A stretch of DNA of 64,000 bases from positions 41,576-105,575 of the forward strand of contig DXWL01000002.1 in assembly GCA_019416865.1 (NCBI GenBank). The letters run 5' to 3'. Below, in pieces: positions 10,872-19,170 of the stretch. Numbering within the stretch: position 1 is the first letter of the stretch; each line of letters starts with the position of its first letter. The notes under the pieces were generated by a model. That model saw only the letters and a list, made by a program, of their open reading frames with translations, had not been told where the DNA came from and made no database searches. This DNA is from Fusobacterium sp. Its GTDB lineage: Bacteria > Fusobacteriota > Fusobacteriia > Fusobacteriales > Fusobacteriaceae. Made by a program: the position numbers and the translations under genes.

Positions 10872-11035
10872 GTTGAAAAATAAAAAAGAGGTTAATCTGT
10901 TATCACGAATGGAGCCTAAGGCCGATGGCAATGATACTTGTGAAACTACAGATTAAATATTACGAAGCTGCCATAGTAATATGCTTATATTGATGAGTTC
11001 TCAGGGTATACACTTTTGTATGCCTTTTATTTTTG
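10872..11035 (+). ncRNA. Structured leader RNA with terminator: candidate riboswitch
   Basis: Seen: a perfect 9-bp helix TTAATCTGT (10892-10900)/ACAGATTAA (10948-10956) enclosing about 47 bases. A second 7-bp hairpin ATATTAC/GTAATAT (10957-10963/10976-10982) has a 12-base loop. The loop TGCCA (10969-10973) can pair with TGGCA (10926-10930) inside the first domain, a possible kissing interaction. A terminator hairpin follows (AGGGTATAC 11003-11011/GTATGCCTT 11018-11026, then a T-rich tail). Compact helices plus terminator ahead of a transporter-like gene is riboswitch architecture. I could not match it to TPP, SAM, FMN, cobalamin, lysine, glycine, purine, M-box or Mn classes. Confidence 0.6.
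11003..11035 (+). terminator. Leader terminator (attenuator) upstream of the YjiH-like gene
   Basis: 9-bp stem AGGGTATAC/GTATGCCTT (one G-T pair) with a 6-base loop and a tail of T, A and T. It lies 34 bases before the start codon, so it would act on this gene rather than on an upstream one. Confidence 0.75.
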
Positions 11036-11068
11036 GTCAGCAAAATATAAAATTTATTGGAGGTTAAA

Positions 11069-12391
11069 ATGTCTGTATTAAAATTTTTAATTTATTCTGT
11101 TCTTGGAATAATAGCATTTTTAGCACCTGTAACTATTGGAGGAGAATCATCAATTCTTATGGGGCATATTAAATCTATTGTAATAGATGGATATTTGGAG
11201 AGCATAAAAAACCTTGTAGTAGTGGTTTCTCTGATAACAATTGTTGGTACAGTTATTGGAAAAATAAAAAAAGATTTTAAAAGTGAGATATTACGTGAAC
11301 TTTTTATATGTGGTCCAATTAACGGTATTGTAAGAATTGGAGGAAGTATATTTTTCCTTATGGTGCATTTTGGATATGGGCCAAAGGCTGTACTTGATCC
11401 TAATACAGGAGGAATGATGGCTGGAGATCTTCTTCCTTCTCTTATGGTTACTTTCTGTGTTGGGGTAATTCTTATGCCTCTTCTTACTTCATTTGGACTT
11501 GTGGAATTTGTAGGAGTATTAATCGCTCCTTTTATGAGAAAAGTTTTTAGAGTTCCAGGATATGCAGCTGTTGATGCTATTGCTTCTTTCCTTGGAGATG
11601 GGACAATAGGTATTGTTGTTACAGATCAGCAGTACCAAAAAGGTTATTATACACAGAGAGAGGCAGCAGTTATTGCTACATCATTTTCGATAGTTGGAAT
11701 ATCTTTTGCAGCTGTTGTTGCTGATTTTTTACAATTTTCTTCAATATTTGTTATTTTTTACAGTACAATAGCTCTTTCTACTGTTGTTGCTGGAATAATA
11801 ATTGCAAGACTTCCTCTTAAAAAATTTAAAGATGAGTATTTTACAGAGGGAAAAATGGAAGAAAAAGATGTGGCCTCTTTCTCAATAGCAATAAAAAAAG
11901 CTGCAGCAGTTGCTGAAAAAGCAAGAGAACTTGATATAATAATAGATTCTGTAAAAAAAGTGGCAGTTTTATATATAACTTTTATTCCAGTAATAATGTT
12001 TATGGGAACAGCAGGGCTTATTGTAGCAGAATATACAAGTATATTTAATATGATATCAATGCCGCTGATTCCATTTTTCCAAATGCTTGGATTTTCAAAA
12101 GAGGTAGCTGCAAGTATGGCTCCTTCTATGATAGTTGGATTTTCTGATATGTATCTTCCTTCTCTTCTTATTGAGGGAGTTCAAAGTGAAATTGCAAGAT
12201 TTATTGTAGGAACACTTTCTTTTGCACAACTTATCTTTTTAAGTGAAACAGGAATGATACTTGTTGCTTCAAAAATAGGATTTACATTCTGGGATGCTCT
12301 AAAATTCTTTGTTCTTAGAACAATAATTACTTTCCCTGTAATATTTGCTGTTGCAAAAATATTACTTTCAATGGGAATATTAAAAAATTAA
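11069..12391 (+). CDS. YjiH-family membrane protein with nucleoside-recognition (Gate) domains
   Basis: 440-residue polytopic inner-membrane protein with about 10-11 helices and a central soluble segment (about 250-290). It resembles the YjiH/Gate-domain family, whose substrates are not established. The conserved GGMMAGDLLPSLMV and FLGDGTIGIVVTDQQY stretches fall in the first Gate repeat; SEVA-like MAPSMIVGFSDMYLP is in the second. The start was set at ATG 11069 because GGAGG (11059-11063) lies 5 bases upstream; the longer TTG frame would overlap that site. Expression probably depends on the attenuator-type leader directly upstream. Confidence 0.82.
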   Translation: MSVLKFLIYSVLGIIAFLAPVTIGGESSILMGHIKSIVIDGYLESIKNLVVVVSLITIVGTVIGKIKKDFKSEILRELFICGPINGIVRIGGSIFFLMVHFGYGPKAVLDPNTGGMMAGDLLPSLMVTFCVGVILMPLLTSFGLVEFVGVLIAPFMRKVFRVPGYAAVDAIASFLGDGTIGIVVTDQQYQKGYYTQREAAVIATSFSIVGISFAAVVADFLQFSSIFVIFYSTIALSTVVAGIIIARLPLKKFKDEYFTEGKMEEKDVASFSIAIKKAAAVAEKARELDIIIDSVKKVAVLYITFIPVIMFMGTAGLIVAEYTSIFNMISMPLIPFFQMLGFSKEVAASMAPSMIVGFSDMYLPSLLIEGVQSEIARFIVGTLSFAQLIFLSETGMILVASKIGFTFWDALKFFVLRTIITFPVIFAVAKILLSMGILKN

Positions 12392-12411
12392 TAAATAAAA
12401 TTTTATTTGAA

Positions 12412-12468
12412 AAATATCTGCATAATCTATATAGTAGAAAGCTAATATAGACAGCAGATATTTTTTTA
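12412..12468 (+). terminator. Terminator after the YjiH-like gene
   Basis: 10-bp stem AAATATCTGC/GCAGATATTT with a 32-base loop, followed by a T run. Confidence 0.7.
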
Positions 12469-12514
12469 TTTATATAAATTCTTATGGGATTGTAAACCTT
12501 CCTTTTTTTTCTTC

Positions 12515-12544
12515 TTGTCAGTTTTAAAAATTCTGTCTTATACT
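12515..12544 (+). promoter_or_regulatory. Probable sigma-70 promoter of the biotin cluster
   Basis: TTGTCA and TATACT separated by 18 bp, with transcription start expected about 25 bases before the bioD ATG. No complete BirA-type operator palindrome is visible. Confidence 0.5.
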
Positions 12545-12577
12545 AAAAAAAGCAAATAAGTTTAAGGAGGAATTTTT

Positions 12578-13267
12578 ATGCTGTGCCGATCTTTCTTTAT
12601 ATCAGGAACAGACACTGATATTGGAAAAACATATATAAGCAGTCTTATTTTTAAATCACTTATTCAAAATCAAAATGAAAAAACTTTATATTATAAACCT
12701 GTTCAGAGTGGGTGTTTTTTTTCTGAAGGAGTTTTTACTGCTCCAGATCTTCTTACAGTTTCAAAGATTTCAGGAAAAAATTATGATAAAAATATGTGTA
12801 CATATTATCTTGAGCCTGAAGTTTCACCACATCTTGCAGCAGAAATTGAAAATAAAAAAATAGAGCCTGAAAAAATTATTTCAGAGATAGAAAATAGAAA
12901 AAAAGAAGCAGATTATCTCATCGTTGAAGGAGCAGGGGGAATATATGTTCCTCTTATAAGAGATAAATTTTATATTTTTGACCTTATAAAAGCTGTTTCT
13001 CTTCCTGTTATTATCATAGCCGGAACAAAAGTAGGAGCAATTAATCATACAATGCTCACTGTAAATTTTTTAAAAAATTTGAATATTAAAATTCAAGGTA
13101 TAGTTTTTAACAGATATACAGGAAAAGATTATGAGGATGATAATATAAAAGTTATTCTTAAAGACAGTAAAATTGAAAATTATCTTATTGTGGAAGAGGG
13201 AGAAAAAAATTTAGAATATTCTCTTCTTAAAAAATTTCTTGTAGGAGGAAAGATAAGCAATGAATAA
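12578..13267 (+). CDS. bioD: Dethiobiotin synthetase
   Basis: 229-residue ATP-dependent carboxylase closing the ureido ring of dethiobiotin from 7,8-diaminopelargonate and CO2. The P-loop is GTDTDIGKT (residues 10-18), close to the family GTDTGVGKT. KPVQSGC (substrate site) and VEGAGGIYVPL follow. Length fits BioD. It is the first gene of bioD-bioA-bioF-bioG-bioC. RBS AAGGAGG lies before the ATG, and its end overlaps bioA by 8 bases, implying coupled translation. Confidence 0.95.
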   Translation: MLCRSFFISGTDTDIGKTYISSLIFKSLIQNQNEKTLYYKPVQSGCFFSEGVFTAPDLLTVSKISGKNYDKNMCTYYLEPEVSPHLAAEIENKKIEPEKIISEIENRKKEADYLIVEGAGGIYVPLIRDKFYIFDLIKAVSLPVIIIAGTKVGAINHTMLTVNFLKNLNIKIQGIVFNRYTGKDYEDDNIKVILKDSKIENYLIVEEGEKNLEYSLLKKFLVGGKISNE

Positions 13268-14636
13268 ATTAAGCAGACTACAGGAAAAAGATTTGAAATA
13301 TATTTTTCATCCATGTTCACAGATGAAAGATTATGAAAAATATCCCCCAATAGTTATTGAGAGAGCAGAGGGAATATATGTATACGATGAATTTGGTAAG
13401 AGATATATGGATTGTGTAGGAAGCTGGTGGGTAAATCCTTTGGGACACTGCAATAAAAGAATAAATGAGGTTATAAAAAATCAATGTGATACACTGGAAC
13501 ATATAATTTTTGCAGATTTTTCTCACAAACCAGCCATAGAACTTGCAGAAAAACTTATTGAAATCGTTCCAAAAGGGCTTACAAAGCTTTTCTTTGCAGA
13601 TAACGGCTCATCGGGGGTAGAGGTTGCTTTAAAACTTTCTTTTCAATCTCAGCAGCAGAGAGGTTTTGTAAAAAAAAGAAGATTTGCTGCAATAAAAAAT
13701 TCATATCATGGGGAAACAATAGGAGCATTATCTGTTGGAGATATTGATTTTTTCACAAAAACTTACAAACCTCTTATTAATGATGGGCTGAAAATACAGG
13801 GGCCTGATTGTTTCAACTGTCCTTTTAAAAAAGACTATAAAAGTTGTAATGCAGAATGCTTTTGTTATATGGAAAAAGCTGTAAAAGAAAATCATGAAAC
13901 TCTTGCAGGAATTATAATAGAGCCAATGGTACAGGGAGCAGGAGGTATGAAAATATATTCTCCTGTATATCTTAAAAAACTCCGTGAGATTACAAAAAAG
14001 TATAATATTCATCTTATTGCAGATGAAATAGCTGTAGGATTTGGTAGAACAGGAAAGATGTTTGCCTGTGAACACGGAGAAATCTCTCCTGATATTATGT
14101 GTATAGGAAAGGCTCTTACAGCTGGATATTATCCTATGTCTGTTGTTCTTATGACGGAAGAAATTTACAGCTCTTTTTATGCAGATTATTTTGAGGGAAA
14201 ATCTTTTCTTCACTCCCATAGTTTTTCAGGAAATCCTATTGGATGCAGAATAGCTTTGGAAGTTTTAAAAATATACGAAGAGGATAATATTTTAGATGAG
14301 ATTAATAAAAAGGGAGAATATCTTGAAAAAAGAGCAAATGAAATTTTTAAAGATAAAGAATATATAGGTGAGATAAGAAGGATAGGTATTATTGGAGCAA
14401 TGGAGATTGTAAAAAATAAAAATACGAAAGAGAGATTTAGCTCTAAAAAAAGAACAGGATATAATATTTACAAAACAGCTCTGAAACATGGGGCTATTTT
14501 AAGACCTCTTGGAGATACGATATATTTTATGCCGCCTTTTACAATTTCATATAAAGAGATAGATGAGATGCTTGAAATATGTCGTCAATCAATAGAAGAA
14601 TATCTGAATAAAGAATATGGAGGAGAAAATGAATAG
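13260..14636 (+). CDS. bioA: 7,8-diaminopelargonate aminotransferase
   Basis: PLP-dependent class III aminotransferase of 458 residues. It transfers an amino group (from SAM in the classic enzyme) to 7-keto-8-aminopelargonate. The family signature GSWWVNPLGH is near residue 54, GSSGVEVALKLS near 118, and the PLP-binding Lys in CIGKALTAGYYP near 285. A cysteine-rich patch (FNCPFKKDYKSCNAECFC, about residues 189-206) is common to Firmicute-like BioA. The start overlaps bioD; RBS GGAGG is inside the bioD end. The length matches and the sequence is intact. Confidence 0.95.
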   Translation: MNKLSRLQEKDLKYIFHPCSQMKDYEKYPPIVIERAEGIYVYDEFGKRYMDCVGSWWVNPLGHCNKRINEVIKNQCDTLEHIIFADFSHKPAIELAEKLIEIVPKGLTKLFFADNGSSGVEVALKLSFQSQQQRGFVKKRRFAAIKNSYHGETIGALSVGDIDFFTKTYKPLINDGLKIQGPDCFNCPFKKDYKSCNAECFCYMEKAVKENHETLAGIIIEPMVQGAGGMKIYSPVYLKKLREITKKYNIHLIADEIAVGFGRTGKMFACEHGEISPDIMCIGKALTAGYYPMSVVLMTEEIYSSFYADYFEGKSFLHSHSFSGNPIGCRIALEVLKIYEEDNILDEINKKGEYLEKRANEIFKDKEYIGEIRRIGIIGAMEIVKNKNTKERFSSKKRTGYNIYKTALKHGAILRPLGDTIYFMPPFTISYKEIDEMLEICRQSIEEYLNKEYGGENE

Positions 14637-15753
14637 AGAAGTTTTAAAAAAGGAGCTGGATTTAAAAAGAAGAGAAAAAAATTTTAGAAAGCTTAAAAAT
14701 TTTTCTGATAATATGATAAATCTTTCTTCTAATGACTATCTTTTTCTTGCTCATGATGAAAAAATAAAAAATGATTTTATAAAGAAATATTCTGAAAGAT
14801 TTTCTTTTTCTTCAAGCTCTTCAAGACTTATTACGGGAAACTATAGTGTTGTGAGAGAACTGGAAAAAAGGGCAGAAGAGATTTATAAGAAACCTGTTCT
14901 TGTGATGAATAGTGGTTTTTCAGCAAATAAAACAATAATAGAAACTTTTTATAATAAAAACAGCCTTATTATAACAGACAGGCTGAATCATGCAAGTATT
15001 TATGCTGGAATTATTTCAAGCTCTGCTAAATTTATAAGATACAGACATCTTGACATGGCTCATTTAGAAAGTATTTTAGAAAAATATAGAGATGAATATG
15101 AGGATATTTTAATTGTTTCTGAAAGTGTCTACAGTATGGATGGGGACAGAGCTGATTTACAAGAGCTTGTAAGAATAAAGAAAAAATATGGAACGGCTCT
15201 CATGATAGATGAAGCTCATTCATTTGGAGTTTATGGATATGGGATAGCTTATAATAAAAATCTTGTACAGGATATTGATTTTTTATGTATACCTCTTGGA
15301 AAAGGGGGTGGTTCTGTAGGAGCATACATTGTTTGTGATGAAGATTTTAAAGACTATATTATTAATTTTGGAAAAGAGTTTATATATTCAACAGCTCTTC
15401 CTCCTGTGAATAATCTTTGGAATCTATATATTTTAAATCATATGAATGATTTTTCAGAAAAAATAAATAAGCTTGAAAATTTAAAAAATTATACTTTAAA
15501 ACTTATGAAAGAGTTGGAAATTGATACTGTTTCTGATTCACAGATTGTAAGCCTTATTACAGGAGATAATGAAAAAACAGATATTATTACAGAAAATCTT
15601 CGTAAGAAGGGTTGGCTTGTGTGTGGAATAAAAAGTCCCACAGTTCCAAAAGGATTGGAACGTATAAGAATAAGTCTTCATTCTGAACTTTCAAAAGAAA
15701 TAATAAAAAAATTTTTAGAGGATTTTAAAAATGAATGGGATAATCTTTTTTAA
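14629..15753 (+). CDS. bioF: 8-amino-7-oxononanoate synthase
   Basis: PLP-dependent enzyme of 374 residues condensing pimeloyl-ACP with alanine. Conserved features include NLSSNDYLFL near the N-terminus, SSRLITGNY near 65, DEAHSFGVYG with the PLP-stacking residues near 193, and the Schiff-base Lys in PLGKGGGS near 225. The first in-frame ATG at 14617 overlaps the Shine-Dalgarno GGAGGAG (14619-14625), so I chose ATG 14629. It overlaps the ends of both bioA and bioG genes. C-terminal RISLHSE matches the family. Confidence 0.94.
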   Translation: MNREVLKKELDLKRREKNFRKLKNFSDNMINLSSNDYLFLAHDEKIKNDFIKKYSERFSFSSSSSRLITGNYSVVRELEKRAEEIYKKPVLVMNSGFSANKTIIETFYNKNSLIITDRLNHASIYAGIISSSAKFIRYRHLDMAHLESILEKYRDEYEDILIVSESVYSMDGDRADLQELVRIKKKYGTALMIDEAHSFGVYGYGIAYNKNLVQDIDFLCIPLGKGGGSVGAYIVCDEDFKDYIINFGKEFIYSTALPPVNNLWNLYILNHMNDFSEKINKLENLKNYTLKLMKELEIDTVSDSQIVSLITGDNEKTDIITENLRKKGWLVCGIKSPTVPKGLERIRISLHSELSKEIIKKFLEDFKNEWDNLF

Positions 15754-16330
15754 TGGTTGGGGAATGGATGAAAAAATAGTATCACATCTAAAAATTCCTC
15801 AAAATTTTGAACTTGTTTGCATAAATTTTCCCTATGGATTAGATACAGATATTTTACAAAAATATGAGAGTTTGCATTTTATAGGTTGGTCTTTTGGTGT
15901 ATTTTATATGGCTGATTTTATTTTAAAGAATTATAAATTTCTGAAAGATAAAATAAATTATACAGCCGTTATAAATGGGATACCCTATCTTATGCAAAAA
16001 AATATTTTAGATAAAAGGGTTATAGTTCTAACATATAAAAATCTTAATAGAAAAAATTTAGAGTTTTTCTATTTAAAATCAGGAATAAAAAATTATATTA
16101 CAGATAAATCTATTGATGAACTAAAGGCAGAACTAAAATATTTTACAGAGGTTTGTTGCCCTGTGAAGATAAATATAAACAGGGCTTTTATATCTTCAAA
16201 TGATATGATTGTAAAAACCGAAATTCAGAAAAAATATTACGAAGAAAATAAAATTCCTTTTACCATAATTGAAGGAAAACACTACATATTTGATAAAATA
16301 GATGAATGGCAATATTTTTTAGGGAGATAG
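15731..16330 (+). CDS. bioG: BioG-type pimeloyl-ACP methyl ester esterase (DUF452)
   Basis: 199-residue alpha/beta-hydrolase-like protein of the DUF452/BioG group, which removes the methyl cap from pimeloyl-ACP methyl ester as BioH does. Seen: N-terminal IFFNGWGMD (residues 5-13), the nucleophile elbow GWSFG (Ser about 55), and a C-terminal His in GKHYIF near 183. It overlaps the 3' end of bioF by 23 bases and is followed immediately by bioC. This position strongly supports the role. Confidence rests on motif pattern plus context. Confidence 0.88.
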   Translation: MNGIIFFNGWGMDEKIVSHLKIPQNFELVCINFPYGLDTDILQKYESLHFIGWSFGVFYMADFILKNYKFLKDKINYTAVINGIPYLMQKNILDKRVIVLTYKNLNRKNLEFFYLKSGIKNYITDKSIDELKAELKYFTEVCCPVKININRAFISSNDMIVKTEIQKKYYEENKIPFTIIEGKHYIFDKIDEWQYFLGR

Positions 16331-16331
16331 A

Positions 16332-17009
16332 ATGGAAAAGAAAAAAATGGATTTTAATAAAAATTTTAAAACTTATGATAAAAATGCTGTTGTACAAAGA
16401 AAAGCAGCTAAAGTTCTTGCAAAGTTTCTTCCTGAAAATATAGGAAAATATGAAAATATTTTAGAACTTGGGTGTGGAACAGGATTTTTTACACGGGAGA
16501 TTTTGAAAAAAATATCCTCTGAAAATCTTATTCTCAATGATTTTTTTGATACAAGAGAGTATATTGAAGATATATGTTATAAGAAATTTTTACAGGGAGA
16601 TATGAAAAATTTTTTAAATAAAAAATATGACTATATTGTTTCAAGCTCGTGTTTTCAATGGGTCAACAACTTGGAAGAGATTTTGAAACTTATATCTCTA
16701 TGCTCAAAAAATCTTATTTTTTCTATCTATCTTTCAGGAAATATGGCAGAGATAAAAAATCATTTTGGAATAGGATTAAAATATTATGATAAAGAAGAAG
16801 TTGTAGCTATTTTAAAAAAATATTTTAGAAATGTGGAAAGTTTTGAAGATGAAACAGTACTTTCTTTTGAAAATCCTCTTGAAGCTCTTCGTCATATCCA
16901 AAAAACAGGAACTACTATTAAAGGTCGTACCTCTGTTTCAAAAATAAAGTCTTATAAAGAAAAAACTCTTACATATAGAACAGGATATTTTAGAGCAACA
17001 AATCAGTAA
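16332..17009 (+). CDS. bioC: Malonyl-ACP O-methyltransferase
   Basis: 225-residue SAM-dependent methyltransferase that caps malonyl-ACP so the fatty-acid machinery can build the pimeloyl chain. Motif I is ELGCGTGFF near residues 45-53, and SSCFQWVNNL near 100 matches the BioC-type QW motif. The N-terminal FNKNFKTYDKNAVVQ is also typical. It starts 1 base after bioG with RBS GGGAG and is the last gene before a strong terminator. Confidence 0.92.
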   Translation: MEKKKMDFNKNFKTYDKNAVVQRKAAKVLAKFLPENIGKYENILELGCGTGFFTREILKKISSENLILNDFFDTREYIEDICYKKFLQGDMKNFLNKKYDYIVSSSCFQWVNNLEEILKLISLCSKNLIFSIYLSGNMAEIKNHFGIGLKYYDKEEVVAILKKYFRNVESFEDETVLSFENPLEALRHIQKTGTTIKGRTSVSKIKSYKEKTLTYRTGYFRATNQ

Positions 17010-17091
17010 AAAAATTTTTAAACTTTTTATATTTTAATATAGTCTTAAAAGTATGAAAAGTAATAAAATTCCCCCCATGAATTAATAAAGG

Positions 17092-17126
17092 CAGAGCAGT
17101 ATGGTGCATACAGCTCTGTTTTTATT
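17092..17126 (+). terminator. Terminator after bioC
   Basis: CAGAGC/GCTCTG plus inner GTATG/CATAC pairs form a long hairpin followed by six T. It ends the bio transcript. Confidence 0.85.
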
Positions 17127-17133
17127 ATGTATA

Positions 17134-17162
17134 TTGACAAAATAAAGTTTTTCTAATATAAT
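17134..17162 (+). promoter_or_regulatory. Consensus sigma-70 promoter of the ROK gene
   Basis: TTGACA (17134-17139), 17-bp spacer, TATAAT (17157-17162), about 58 bases before the ROK start codon. Confidence 0.85.
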
Positions 17163-17220
17163 TTTTAATTATTAAAGATCTTTTAAAAAGGTATAAATAA
17201 TTATTAAAAAGGATGATATT

Positions 17221-18240
17221 ATGGAAAAAATAAATGGAAATTCTCTTTTAATGAAAGAGGTAAATATAAATATTTTGAGAAATGCTCTACGAAAAGAAAA
17301 ATATTTTACAAAACAAAAACTTGCAGAAATAACAGGATTAAGTATTGTAACTGTAGGAACTATTTTAAACCAGTTTTTAGAAACAGGGGAAGTTTTTGAA
17401 GATGAGCTTGTATCTTCAAAAGGAGGACGCCCTGCCCACAGATTTTGTTATAATAAAAACTATTCAAATATTCTTACTTTATATACATACGAGAAAAATA
17501 AAGAAGATACTTTAGCTGTTATTGTCAGCAATATTTTAGGAGAAGAGATATTTAGGAGAGAAGAAATATTAGAAAATCCAGATTGGAGATTTTTTACAGA
17601 TATCGTTGATGAGATGATAGAAAAATATCCTCTTATAAAAGCTTTGGGAATAAGTATGCCCGGACAAGAAATCAAAGGAAAAATAGTTATTCATGACTAT
17701 GATAAACTTAGTAATTTTAATTTTATAGAATATTTTAAAAAGAGATATAATTTTCCTGTAATATTTGAAAATGATGTAAATGCAGCTGTAACAGGATATT
17801 GTAAAAGAGAGAATAATCTTTTTAATACATCTGTAGTTTATATATATTTTCCAGAAAAATATCCGCCTGGAGCAGGAATATATATTAACGGAAAGGTTTA
17901 TAAAGGTTATATGGGTACAGCAGGAGAGATAAAATATATCCCTCTTGGAATTGAATGGGAAAAAATAAATTATATATCAGATGAAAAAACAGCAGAAAAT
18001 ATATCAAAACTTATTTCTGCTGTATCTGCTATGCTTAATCCAGAAAAAATAGTAATATGTGGAAATTTTATTACAGAAAATATTTTAAATAGAGCTGAAA
18101 AAATAAGCAAAGAGATTTTAAAGGAGATTTTTGTGCCTGAAATTATTATTTCAAAAAATTTTATTTTTGATTTTGAAACAGGAATAAAAGAACTTACTCT
18201 TGATTTATTAATACCAAAACTATCACTGCAAAACAAATAA
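17221..18240 (+). CDS. ROK-family transcriptional regulator
   Basis: 339-residue protein with an N-terminal winged helix-turn-helix (about 15-70, with GGRPAHRF ending the wing as in NagC/XylR) and a C-terminal ROK sugar-kinase-like domain. The catalytic-type Asp is kept in FENDVNAA near 183-189. The usual zinc motif CxCGxxGC and its partner His are missing; the loop reads GTAGEIKYIPLG. It therefore looks like a DNA-binding regulator rather than a working sugar kinase. Its own strong promoter lies upstream; a PHP-domain gene follows 3 bp after the stop. Confidence 0.84.
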   Translation: MEKINGNSLLMKEVNINILRNALRKEKYFTKQKLAEITGLSIVTVGTILNQFLETGEVFEDELVSSKGGRPAHRFCYNKNYSNILTLYTYEKNKEDTLAVIVSNILGEEIFRREEILENPDWRFFTDIVDEMIEKYPLIKALGISMPGQEIKGKIVIHDYDKLSNFNFIEYFKKRYNFPVIFENDVNAAVTGYCKRENNLFNTSVVYIYFPEKYPPGAGIYINGKVYKGYMGTAGEIKYIPLGIEWEKINYISDEKTAENISKLISAVSAMLNPEKIVICGNFITENILNRAEKISKEILKEIFVPEIIISKNFIFDFETGIKELTLDLLIPKLSLQNK

Positions 18241-18257
18241 AATTGGAGGATTTAATT

Positions 18258-19121
18258 ATGAAAAATATAGATTTACATATGCATTCAAATATTAGTAATG
18301 ATGGAGATTTTTCCCCAGCTGAGCTTATGAAAATGTGCAGTAAAGCTGGAATAAAAACAGCAGCACTTGCTGATCATAACTCTGTGAGAGGAGTAGCTGA
18401 AGCTATAAAAGAGGGAGAAAAATTTGGAGTTAAAGTTATTCCGGCAATAGAGATTGATTGCACATACAAGGAATATAATCTTCATGTTTTGGGATACAAT
18501 ATAGATTATAATAATAAAATTTTTGAAAAAATAGAAAAAAATGTTTTTGAACAGGAGCTGAAGGCAGGAGATAAAAGAATGGCTCTTGTAAAAGAGGCTG
18601 GAATATTTTTTGATGAGGAAAAAGTAAGAAAGCTTTCGTATGATGGAACAATTACAGGGGAAATGATTGGAGAAGCTGCTATTGAAGATGAAAGAAACAG
18701 GGAAAATCCTCTTATTACTCCTTATCTGGAAGGAGGAACAAGAAGTAACAATCCATATGTTAATTTTTATTGGGATTGGTGCTCTAAAGGGAAACCTGCC
18801 TATGTTCCTATAAAATATATAACTCTTAAAGAAGCTATAGATATTATTCATAAAACAGGAGGAAAAGCTGTTCTTGCACATCCAAATAACAATATTGGAA
18901 TGAATGAAGAAATTTTTAAAGAGATAGCTGCAGAGGGGATTGAAGGAGTGGAAGTTTTCAGCAGTTATCATTCAAAGGAGAATGCAGAGTTCTTTTTAAA
19001 AATGGCAGAAAAATATAATGTGTCTGTTACTTGTGGAAGTGATTTTCATGGAAAAACAAAACCTGCAATAAAACTTGGAGAGATGGGAAATTTGTTTGAT
19101 TTTTTTCAAAATTTAGTATAA
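18258..19121 (+). CDS. PHP-domain metal-dependent phosphoesterase
   Basis: 287-residue cytoplasmic protein of the PHP superfamily, related to YciV/TrpH-type enzymes that hydrolyse nucleotide or nucleic-acid phosphoesters. Metal-binding motifs in order: DLHMHSN (His7, His9), LADHNSV, AVLAHP near 205 and CGSDFHG near 259. The start was set at ATG 18258 because GGAGG (18245-18249) is just upstream. It is probably cotranscribed with the ROK gene. The substrate is not predictable. Confidence 0.86.
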   Translation: MKNIDLHMHSNISNDGDFSPAELMKMCSKAGIKTAALADHNSVRGVAEAIKEGEKFGVKVIPAIEIDCTYKEYNLHVLGYNIDYNNKIFEKIEKNVFEQELKAGDKRMALVKEAGIFFDEEKVRKLSYDGTITGEMIGEAAIEDERNRENPLITPYLEGGTRSNNPYVNFYWDWCSKGKPAYVPIKYITLKEAIDIIHKTGGKAVLAHPNNNIGMNEEIFKEIAAEGIEGVEVFSSYHSKENAEFFLKMAEKYNVSVTCGSDFHGKTKPAIKLGEMGNLFDFFQNLV

Positions 19122-19170
19122 AATACATTGGCAAAATTTAAAATATTTTATTTTTGGGGGAGGGATTAAA

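Noticed and set aside
10890..10985. TPP or SAM-I riboswitch identity for the YjiH leader
   Set aside because: The stretch GGAGCCTAAGGC recalls part of TPP and SAM-I elements, but the conserved CUGAGA/ACCUGAU (TPP) and GCAACC/GGUGCUAAUUCC (SAM-I) cores are not present.
12480..12577. BirA operator upstream of bioD
   Set aside because: One half-site-like TTGTAAACC is visible near 12490 but there is no matching inverted half at the usual distance.
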